This document shows positions 1 to 6,338 of a stretch of 64,000 nucleotides of DNA, piece by piece; position 1 is the first letter of the stretch; each line of letters opens with the position of its first letter. Origin of the DNA: Arenimonas metalli CF5-1. GTDB lineage: Bacteria > Pseudomonadota > Gammaproteobacteria > Xanthomonadales > Xanthomonadaceae. The stretch lies in contig NZ_AVCK01000044.1 in the NCBI RefSeq assembly GCF_000747155.1, positions 61,940-125,939 of the forward strand. Reading direction: 5' to 3'. The notes below the pieces were generated by a model. The model was not told where the DNA came from. It did not search any database and saw nothing but the letters and a program-made list of their open reading frames with translations. The translations under genes and the position numbers were made by a program.

Positions 1-127
1 AATCGGCATAGGAGGTTGCGCCCTTGTTCTCCGTCATCTCAGCGTCGCTGAGGCCCAACTCAGCCATGCACGCCGAGTACCAGGTGCGTGCGCGCAGCGA
101 ATTTGAGGACTTCTCGAGCTCATTCAT
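1..127 (-). CDS. hypothetical protein, 3' part beyond the window edge
   Basis: An open frame starts at ATG 127-125 and stays open to the left edge for 42 codons. The peptide begins MNELEKSSNSLRARTWYSAC and looks like ordinary globular helical sequence. It lies divergently from the plus-strand gene at 222, and the interval between them holds a repeated GGCAAC motif, which fits a shared divergent promoter. No Shine-Dalgarno sequence is obvious. I do not recognise the family, and the main evidence is frame, composition and context. An overlapping plus-strand reading from TTG 24, behind a good AGGAGG, is the competing interpretation. Confidence 0.45.
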   Translation of the reverse strand, partial: MNELEKSSNSLRARTWYSACMAELGLSDAEMTENKGATSYAD

Positions 128-128
128 G

Positions 129-230
129 GCGGCAACCAATTTACCCGAGTTCGTTGCCTCTTGGTTTCCGGTCCGGGCGTCCAGATCATTGGTCCCGACC
201 AGAGGCAACGAGGGGCAACCAGTGGCAACG
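129..230. promoter_or_regulatory. GGCAAC repeat array between divergent genes
   Basis: Five copies of GGCAAC occur within 100 bp: plus-strand copies at 131-136, 204-209, 214-219 and 224-229, and one inverted copy (GTTGCC) at 153-158. The last three are spaced exactly 10 bp apart, one helical turn, so a bound protein would see them on one face. Flanking bases extend the consensus to roughly RGGCAACSA. The array fills the gap between a minus-strand start at 127 and a likely GTG start at 222. It could be the operator of a regulator encoded by one of the two genes; that is inference. Confidence 0.45.
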
Positions 231-530
231 AGAAGTGACACCGACCTCCAGGGGAAGGTGAGTGGCGGGGTTCCGGCCGAGTCCCTGGCGGACGACCTGC
301 TGAGGACCCATGGACATGTCGTCGGCGGGGAGGCGTTGTACCGACTGCTCGGATACGGGTCCGCCGATGCGTTCCAGCAGGCACTGCGCAGGGAGGGCGT
401 TGGGCTCCCCGTGTTCGCCCTGCCGGGCCGACGGGGAAAGTTCGCCATGACACGGGACGTTTCCGCCTTTCTGCTCCGGCATCGCGACCAGGCCATCGAC
501 CACAACCAAGGAGGACAAACGACCACCTAA
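222..530 (+). CDS. small putative DNA-binding protein
   Basis: A 102-residue protein if translation starts at GTG 222, which has GAGGGG six bases upstream. The conserved-looking core is the middle, from about residue 20 to 90, with a helix-rich stretch around ALYRLLGYGSADAFQQALRR followed by a short basic wing (GRRGKFA). This pattern resembles small winged-helix or excisionase-like proteins found on mobile elements, but I cannot name the family. The frame is also open upstream to TTG 24 behind a strong AGGAGG, giving 168 residues, but the extra N-terminus looks non-globular and would run through the operator-like repeats. It is the last gene before the tns operon, in the same orientation. Confidence 0.5.
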   Translation: MATRSDTDLQGKVSGGVPAESLADDLLRTHGHVVGGEALYRLLGYGSADAFQQALRREGVGLPVFALPGRRGKFAMTRDVSAFLLRHRDQAIDHNQGGQTTT

Positions 531-550
531 AAGTCCCAACCCCGGAAACG

Positions 551-580
551 CAAAAGCCCGACCACTGGAATGGCCGGGCT
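551..580 (-). terminator. hairpin terminator-like, reading leftward
   Basis: Ten-base arms at 555-564 and 571-580 (AGCCCGACCA / TGGCCGGGCT) pair with one imperfect position. That position is a G-U wobble only in minus-strand RNA, and there the hairpin is followed by TTTTG. It therefore suits transcripts running leftward, although both neighbouring genes run rightward. Confidence 0.4.
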
Positions 581-613
581 CTGCGAATCTTCAAGCGGTC
601 AGATTAGGTCCCT

Positions 614-666
614 GACGCCTGAAGCTTCGCACCACCGATAGGACGCCGTCAACCCAACTTGGCGTC
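614..666. repeat. GACGCC motifs upstream of tnsA, possible transposon-end sites
   Basis: GACGCC occurs at 614-619 and 642-647 in direct orientation and at 661-666 inverted. The last two form a 7-bp stem. Repeated TnsB-binding sites are expected at the end of a Tn7-like element next to tnsA, so these are candidates. No terminal TGT/ACA or target duplication could be recognised, so the assignment is weak. Confidence 0.2.
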
Positions 667-721
667 CCACGGGCGGTTGCGTGTCCGGATTTCCATATCC
701 CACGACACAGGAGCTTCAAAC

Positions 722-1240
722 ATGTTCTTCCTTCAGGAAACGGCCCCGGATCACTATCCGCCCGCCACGGTTCGCCCGCCCTCCGATACCGCCATCGTGC
801 TGTCGGCTGCTTGGGCCGAGCGCAAGGTTCCGCTGTCGCGGGGCCACAACATCCGCGGGTACCACCCCGTTCGCCCGGGCCACGGCGCCATCGTCTTCGA
901 ATCGCTGATCGAGAGGGACACGATCAGTCTGTTTGCGTCCCAGCCCGAAGTCGAGAAGATCGTTTCTCAGCCGGTGACGATCTACTACATGTTCCAGAAG
1001 CGCCGCTTCCGGTACACGCCTGACCTGATGGTGGTCTGGCGCGACGTTCCGTCGGCGTGGGCCGATCGCGGTTTTCAGAAACGCACCTTCATTGAATGCA
1101 AGCCCCACGAGAAGCTCGATTCTCTTGGCGAGGCGCTTTCTCGCTCAGAGGCGGCCATGCTGGCGTTTGGGCAAGGGCCTCGCGTCCTGGTCACCCGTCG
1201 CGAGCTTTCTTCATGGGGGAGGACCGCCAATGGGCATTGA
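722..1240 (+). CDS. tnsA: TnsA-like endonuclease subunit of Tn7-like transposase
   Basis: TnsA cleaves the 5' strands at the transposon ends, working with TnsB to give cut-and-paste movement. This 172-residue protein has the expected restriction-like active site: FESLIERD (Glu60/Glu64), YTPD (Asp101) and IECK (Glu125, Lys127), with the typical QP motif between them. Tn7 TnsA is about 273 residues, so the C-terminal winged-helix domain is missing or much reduced. ATG 722 is chosen because GGAG lies upstream at normal spacing; longer in-frame extensions lack this. Its stop overlaps the tnsB start by 11 bases, so the two are probably translationally coupled. Confidence 0.88.
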   Translation: MFFLQETAPDHYPPATVRPPSDTAIVLSAAWAERKVPLSRGHNIRGYHPVRPGHGAIVFESLIERDTISLFASQPEVEKIVSQPVTIYYMFQKRRFRYTPDLMVVWRDVPSAWADRGFQKRTFIECKPHEKLDSLGEALSRSEAAMLAFGQGPRVLVTRRELSSWGRTANGH

Positions 1241-3005
1241 ACTGAAGGTTGGCGCTGAGTACCTGCACAAGGGTGCAACGGTCTCGCTCGTTGCGGAGGC
1301 AGATGGCATTGCCATGGTCCAGCTAAAGGATTCTAGCCATGTGCTTCCGGCGATGGTGTCTGAACTGAGTCCCGTTCCGACCGCCAATGAAAAGCTTCAC
1401 AGCAGCATGGCCATCAAGGTCACGGACTGGGAGCGAGCGGCGTCGCTTGCCACAGCCATTCAACAGGGACTCAAGGACGAGGCTGGCCTTGGGGATCTCG
1501 TGAAGTCCATCGCGGCGGACTTTGAGGTCTCGACCCGTCAGGCTGCCAGGTATATCGCGAAATACCGTGAAAACGCAGGGCCGATGGCGCTTCTGCCCCA
1601 GAAACCGGGGCCCAAGGTTGGCACGCGCAACATGGCGGTGGAGATGGAGCTGATCATCGCCAAGAACATCGAGAGCGATTACCTGCGCGAGGAGAAGCCG
1701 TCCTTCGACCATCTTTACAACTGCATTTCCGTCGAATGCCGCCAAGCTGGCCTCAAGCCGCCCTGCAAAAACACCATTCGACGCCGCCTCTCGACCCTTG
1801 CTTCGGAGTTGAAGCTGCGTCGCCGTGAAGGTTCCAAGCGGGCCAAGGAGAAGCATGGATCGGCAGCCGGGCACGCCCCGGCGGACTATCCGCTTCAGCG
1901 GGTTGAGATCGATCACACCCTTTGTGACGTCATTCTCGTGGCCGACACCCCCGTCCGCGAGGTGCTAGGTCGGCCTTGGCTGACGCTTGCCATCGACGTG
2001 TTCAGCCGGATGGTAGTGGGAATGTACGTTTCGTTCGAGCGACCGTCGTCCGCCAGCGTGGCGATGTGCCTCGCGAACGCGCTGCTCCCCAAGGAAGCCT
2101 GGCTCGCTGCGAACGGTGTAGTCGGGGACTGGCCCTGCCAGGGCGTGATGGAAGAGATCATGTCCGACAACGCCATGGAGTTTCGGGCCATGGCTTTGCG
2201 GCGCGGCTGCGAGCAGATGTCGGTCAAGCTGCAGCACCGCCCTATTGGTTCACCCGAGATGGGCGCGTCGATTGAGCGGCTAATCGGAACGGTGATGGGT
2301 CGCGTTCACTTACTCCCCGGCACCACCCAGAGAAACACAGTTGAGAAGGGAGACTACGACGCGGAGAAGAAGGCCTTCATGACCCTTCGCGAGTTCTGCA
2401 CCTGGCTCACCGAGCAGATCGTCTCCAACTATCACCTCAGTCTTCACAAGGGGATCAACAAGCCTCCGATCGTCGCTTGGAACAGCCATTTCGGCGATTC
2501 GCCGCCGAAGTTCAAGGGAACTCAGCTGGAAGTCCTTGGCGCATTCCTGCCTGCGGAGCAGCGGGTTCTCCGACGAGTGGGTGTCGAGTTCAAGGGGGGC
2601 AACTATTGGGACGACAAGTTCCTCAAATGGGTCGGTGATGACCACAAAGTTGCCGTGCACTACCACCCGCTTGACGCCTCTGTGGTCTACGTCCGTGTTC
2701 CGAATGGAGAGCTCGTCATCGCGAAGTGCTTCTCCCGCACACCTAGGGACGGGCTTGCCTTCGCGGATGTCCGGCGCCGAGGTTCGCAAGAGCGTGCCTC
2801 CGCCAAGGATCCGCGCATCGTCCAGAAGAAGGATGAGTCGCATGCCCGCATGAAGTCGCTTCTCGAAGAGTCGGCCAAGCGGACTGACGCGGCACGCAAG
2901 ACGCCGCCGGCGCCGTCCGCGCCGGTCACCATGATGTCCCACGAGGCTGCGCCGCGGATCACCAAGTCCAGGCCTGCCCGCATTGCTGAGGGAGCTTGCG
3001 CATGA
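1230..3005 (+). CDS. tnsB: TnsB-like DDE transposase
   Basis: The 591-residue protein is the DDE recombinase that joins the 3' ends to target DNA. The catalytic triad is visible as Asp228 (VEIDHT), Asp313 (MSDNAMEF) and Glu349 (GASIER), with 35 residues between the second Asp and the Glu as usual in this superfamily. Residues about 85-200 hold helix-turn-helix-like segments for end binding (for example VSTRQAARYIAKY). The C-terminus after about 520 is basic and low-complexity, the place where TnsB contacts TnsC. The start at ATG 1230 has GGGAGG upstream and overlaps tnsA; the stop overlaps tnsC as ATGA. Confidence 0.92.
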   Translation: MGIELKVGAEYLHKGATVSLVAEADGIAMVQLKDSSHVLPAMVSELSPVPTANEKLHSSMAIKVTDWERAASLATAIQQGLKDEAGLGDLVKSIAADFEVSTRQAARYIAKYRENAGPMALLPQKPGPKVGTRNMAVEMELIIAKNIESDYLREEKPSFDHLYNCISVECRQAGLKPPCKNTIRRRLSTLASELKLRRREGSKRAKEKHGSAAGHAPADYPLQRVEIDHTLCDVILVADTPVREVLGRPWLTLAIDVFSRMVVGMYVSFERPSSASVAMCLANALLPKEAWLAANGVVGDWPCQGVMEEIMSDNAMEFRAMALRRGCEQMSVKLQHRPIGSPEMGASIERLIGTVMGRVHLLPGTTQRNTVEKGDYDAEKKAFMTLREFCTWLTEQIVSNYHLSLHKGINKPPIVAWNSHFGDSPPKFKGTQLEVLGAFLPAEQRVLRRVGVEFKGGNYWDDKFLKWVGDDHKVAVHYHPLDASVVYVRVPNGELVIAKCFSRTPRDGLAFADVRRRGSQERASAKDPRIVQKKDESHARMKSLLEESAKRTDAARKTPPAPSAPVTMMSHEAAPRITKSRPARIAEGACA

Positions 3006-4015
3006 CCAGCGAAACCGCGTTTGCGGAAGCCAACCCGTTGGAGGCCTCGGAATCGGTCGCCAGCAACGTTGCGGCTAAGGATGAGCATGCCGTAGCCAAG
3101 GATGGGGGCTCTCCTGAGAATTCCCACCTCGATGAAAACGTTGTTCCCGTCTTGTCTCTGTCCCTGGCTGAGCGGGCTCGGCACATCCTGTCTGACGTGA
3201 CTTTGTACCACCCGAACTTCCTTGGGCTTTTGAACGAAGCCGAGTGGATGGTTCGCGAGCCTCGTCGAAGCCGTGCTCGCGGCATCTTCCTTGCTGCCGA
3301 TCCTGGCATGGGCAAGACGCTGCTCTCCCAGGAGCTGGCGCGCATGTTCCCGATGCAGAACCGGCCTCGTGACTCGCTCAACGAGGGTGCGTGGTGCGCC
3401 GTCTCCATCTCCATGTCGGGCGCAAGGCGCACCAAAGCCGTACTGAATCGGATCCTGGAGGCTACTGGCGCGCCGATCGGCAAGACCGTGACGATTGGCG
3501 ACCAGGAGATTGCAGTCGTGGCTCACCTGCGGCGGCTCAATTGTGGGCTGCTGATTCTCGATGAAACGCAGGATCTGCTGGGCGCCCAGGAGACGGAGCA
3601 GCTGCGGGTCATGGAAGTGATCAAGTACCTGATGAACGAGCTGAGCCTGCCGGTGCTCGCGCTTGGCACCAACCCTGAATCGACGCCCTTCAAGCTCGAC
3701 CCTCACCTGGCCGCTCGCTTTGAAATCATGCCGCTGCCGGCGTGGGAGGTTGGAGACGACCTGGCTACCTTCCTCTCCGATTACGAGCGAACGCTTCCCC
3801 TGAAGCGGGCGAGCGGCCTGAGCAAGAAAAGCATCCAGGAGTTTCTTGTGAAGCGATCCGGCGGTATCACTGATGGCATCCTGCGGTGCCTGCGGAACGC
3901 CGCGCTGTGGGCCATGGTGGACGGTACGGAGAGGATCACCGTTGAGCTTCTTGGTCGCGCCAGGTATCGGCCGGATATCGAGTTCATCAAGCAGGAGCTG
4001 AACCATGCTGCTTGA
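3002..4015 (+). CDS. tnsC: TnsC-like AAA+ ATPase transposition regulator
   Basis: A 337-residue AAA+ ATPase that would link the transposase to the target-selection protein. Walker A is ADPGMGKT (residues 99-106) and Walker B is LLILDE (183-188). LALGTNPE further on resembles the sensor 1 region. The first 50 residues look disordered. It is much shorter than Tn7 TnsC (about 555 residues) and closer in size to the TniB/short TnsC type. The start at ATG 3002 sits behind GAGGGA and overlaps the tnsB stop; the end overlaps tniQ by 11 bases. Confidence 0.9.
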   Translation: MTSETAFAEANPLEASESVASNVAAKDEHAVAKDGGSPENSHLDENVVPVLSLSLAERARHILSDVTLYHPNFLGLLNEAEWMVREPRRSRARGIFLAADPGMGKTLLSQELARMFPMQNRPRDSLNEGAWCAVSISMSGARRTKAVLNRILEATGAPIGKTVTIGDQEIAVVAHLRRLNCGLLILDETQDLLGAQETEQLRVMEVIKYLMNELSLPVLALGTNPESTPFKLDPHLAARFEIMPLPAWEVGDDLATFLSDYERTLPLKRASGLSKKSIQEFLVKRSGGITDGILRCLRNAALWAMVDGTERITVELLGRARYRPDIEFIKQELNHAA

Positions 4016-5150
4016 TGCCCCCCGGGGACCCAACCCCCTGATCCTCCGCACCGATCCTATGAACAAGGATGAGACGGTTTCTTCCTTCATCGATAGGGTG
4101 GGCGCGTCCTATGGACTCAGTCGCCTTGATCTCTTCAAGACGCTCGACTCCAACTGGCAATGGAGCGGTCGTTCGGCCGATGTCGACCGCAATCTGCCCA
4201 GGAACATCAACACTGCACTTGGGTCGGCCCTGGGCCTGGAGGCTCCTGCGTTCCCCCTGGAGCTTCAGAGCGTACCGAACGACTTCCTGGCCGCATCCTG
4301 GCGGAACGACTATTGCCCGCTGTGCTTCCAGGAGGATCTTGCCAGCCATCGGACGCCCTATTTCCGCTGGCAGTGGGCTTCCGAAAGCGCCACTTGTTGT
4401 CATCTGCACGGGAAGCCCCTGGTTCGTTGGCGGCGAATCAGGAAGTGCGGCGAGCGCGTTCTCCCACTGGCGTGGGCCGCTAGCCCGTCGCCCGCAACTG
4501 TGGACAAATGTCCTTGGCTGGCTTCGGACTTGGCCTTGGTGGGCCAAGCTAACGAGGATGCCCGCTCCGACGCAGCCATGACGCGTTTGGTGATGGCGTT
4601 CGAGCGCGGGTTCCTGAAGTTTCGTGTAGACGAGGCCAGCGGGCGCCGTGACTGCGTCGTTGCCTGGCCTGAGTTGGTTGAGCGCATTCGCGCTTTGGGC
4701 GCGAGCATGGAGGAGGGCGCCGACCTGCCCTTGGCGGCCCGCGTGCTCCCAGCCGAATCCGAGTTGTTTGGGCGCCCGCAGAGGATGCCGAAGCACGGCA
4801 AGTCTCGCGGGAGCATCCAGGTTGTCACCGACCCCTCTTCGGTTGCCTGGCGGAGAACGTTGAACTGGTTCGTCGCGAGGACGCTGCTTGGCCAAGGTGG
4901 GTTCCGGCCGGCCCTCAACGTAGGCGGACACGCCTGGATGGAGACCCTCGGACAGGCGACGGAGCACCCCGAACTGCGGGATCGCTTAAACAGGGCTTCG
5001 AGGGTCCTGGTGACCGCCGCCAAACAGCCCGCAGGTGGGCGCCTCAGGGAACGCGAACCGGACCAGCGATCCCGAGCCCAGTTCGAGGCGACGTGGGGCA
5101 CCACTGGCCCCATCAAGGAAGCCAGCGGGGGCGCTCATGACCACGCCTGA
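4005..5150 (+). CDS. tniQ: TniQ/TnsD-family target-selection protein
   Basis: The 381-residue protein carries the TniQ N-terminal region: a DETVSSFIDR opening near residue 22 and a zinc-binding motif with CPLC at 104-107 and C-x2-H at 132-135. Family members recognise the target site and recruit TnsC. Tn7 TnsD, which binds attTn7, is longer (508 residues), so this protein is intermediate between a minimal TniQ and a full TnsD. The C-terminal part could include its own DNA-binding segment (WRRTLNWFVARTLL near residue 285). No Cas genes or CRISPR repeats are in the window, so RNA-guided targeting is not supported. ATG 4005 has GGAG upstream. Confidence 0.85.
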   Translation: MLLDAPRGPNPLILRTDPMNKDETVSSFIDRVGASYGLSRLDLFKTLDSNWQWSGRSADVDRNLPRNINTALGSALGLEAPAFPLELQSVPNDFLAASWRNDYCPLCFQEDLASHRTPYFRWQWASESATCCHLHGKPLVRWRRIRKCGERVLPLAWAASPSPATVDKCPWLASDLALVGQANEDARSDAAMTRLVMAFERGFLKFRVDEASGRRDCVVAWPELVERIRALGASMEEGADLPLAARVLPAESELFGRPQRMPKHGKSRGSIQVVTDPSSVAWRRTLNWFVARTLLGQGGFRPALNVGGHAWMETLGQATEHPELRDRLNRASRVLVTAAKQPAGGRLREREPDQRSRAQFEATWGTTGPIKEASGGAHDHA

Positions 5151-5391
5151 TGAGCGCACGCGCGCCCTGGTTCAGGCCGGGGCATTCCTGAAGGACCTGC
5201 GAGCTGACCCCACGCTACCCGAGTCCATCCGGTCAGAAGCTCATCGACTGCTTCGGCACTACCCATCGACCGGAGCGCTCCGACACATCGCCATGGCGAT
5301 CGAAGCCCAGCCATGGATGCCCCAGCTCTCCGCCGAACATAACCCCGACTGGCTGCGCGGCTACCGGCACGGCGCGCACGAAGAAGGCTAG
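5137..5391 (+). CDS. BPSL0761-family small protein
   Basis: An 84-residue protein with the pattern of the BPSL0761 family: MTTPDERTRALVQAGAFL, then a conserved-type RADPTLPESIR and a RLLRHYP motif around residue 45. The family is small, uncharacterised and frequent in accessory DNA of beta- and gammaproteobacteria. The start overlaps the end of tniQ by 14 bases, so it is the fifth gene of the tns operon. Its role is unknown; family recognition is from memory of the motif. Confidence 0.65.
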   Translation: MTTPDERTRALVQAGAFLKDLRADPTLPESIRSEAHRLLRHYPSTGALRHIAMAIEAQPWMPQLSAEHNPDWLRGYRHGAHEEG

Positions 5392-5447
5392 CCAACTACC
5401 TCGGCCGCTCCCATACGGCCACCCAATGTATCGACCAAGGAATACCT

Positions 5448-5735
5448 ATGGACATCAACGAAGCCGTTGTTGCTTTCTCCCTTTATCACGCCACCGGCGA
5501 GGGGGTAACCCTCTTTGTCGTGATCGCCTCAAGCGTCAACCACGCTGAGCACGTGTTCAGGGACAAAGTCCCGGAGTACTACCACCCAGGCTTGACCACG
5601 TTCAAGTGGGACGACCCTTCTCCGGATTTCGCGGAGGTGAAGCGCTACATCCCGCAGCCGGTACTTGAGTTGCTCGCGAATAACCCGAAGGGCACGACTG
5701 AGCACTATTCGCACATGCACTACAACCTCTCGTGA
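5448..5735 (+). CDS. hypothetical protein, first gene of a coupled pair
   Basis: A 95-residue acidic protein beginning MDINEAVVAFSLYHATGEG. It has an AAGGA-type ribosome site before ATG 5448. No signal peptide, membrane segment or metal-binding motif is apparent, and I do not recognise the family. Its stop overlaps the next start as TGATG, so translation of the DUF2384 protein is probably coupled to it. Position before an antitoxin-like gene makes it a candidate partner of that protein, but it does not look like a RES toxin. Confidence 0.55.
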   Translation: MDINEAVVAFSLYHATGEGVTLFVVIASSVNHAEHVFRDKVPEYYHPGLTTFKWDDPSPDFAEVKRYIPQPVLELLANNPKGTTEHYSHMHYNLS

Positions 5736-6157
5736 TGACCAAATCGGCTAGGTCAACAGATCGCAGCCACCTCGTTGGGCCTGCCTTGCGGGCCTTCTTT
5801 CGGATCGCGAGAAGGTGGAACCTATCCGCGGGCGAGGAGCGGTGCCTTCTCGGCCTGCCGGCTTGCTCGACGTTATATCGCTGGAGACGCGAGCACCGCG
5901 GCCGTCTTTCCAGCGACTCGATGGAGCGAATCAGCTGTGTCATAGGCATATACAGCGCGCTTCACGCCATATTCTCGGACGGGAGGCAGGCGGACAGCTG
6001 GATCAGGCGGCCAAATATTGCGCCGCAGTTCTCTGGGCAGACCGCGCTTGAATTGATGATGGTAGGACAGATGAATGGCCTTCGCGTTGTCCGCCGATAT
6101 CTGGACGGACAGGTGGAGCCTGAGATCTTGCCCCAGCCCTATGCAATGTATAGCTGA
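5735..6157 (+). CDS. DUF2384 (MbcA/ParS/Xre-type) antitoxin-like protein
   Basis: The 140-residue protein has an N-terminal helix-turn-helix (ending STLYRWRREH, about residues 45-55) and a C-terminal DUF2384 domain: RISCVIGIYSALHAIF, a tryptophan-Ile-Arg-Arg-Pro-Asn segment, and RVVRRYLDGQ near the end. In known systems this domain binds and neutralises a RES-domain NAD-degrading toxin encoded directly downstream. No RES gene follows here; the next gene starts 180 bases later and is unrelated. ATG 5735 overlaps the upstream stop; GTG 5732 is an alternative. Confidence 0.75.
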   Translation: MTKSARSTDRSHLVGPALRAFFRIARRWNLSAGEERCLLGLPACSTLYRWRREHRGRLSSDSMERISCVIGIYSALHAIFSDGRQADSWIRRPNIAPQFSGQTALELMMVGQMNGLRVVRRYLDGQVEPEILPQPYAMYS

Positions 6158-6338
6158 CCGTACGCAGCTGCCTCCGGAACGAAGATGCGAATATTTCTTG
6201 GTACTGGCCATCGCCGGGTTGCAGTTGGCTCGAGGCTCGCGCCAATATTGCGTAGCGTGGTTCACCGTGACACTTTAGCTGTTATCTGTCTGTCTGACTC
6301 TGGGAACGCATGGCTGCATTGGTGTCAGAAGTCCGACG

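Noticed and set aside
6158..6338. Possible RES toxin or remnant after the DUF2384 gene
   Set aside because: Reading all frames gave no RES-like residues or suitable length.
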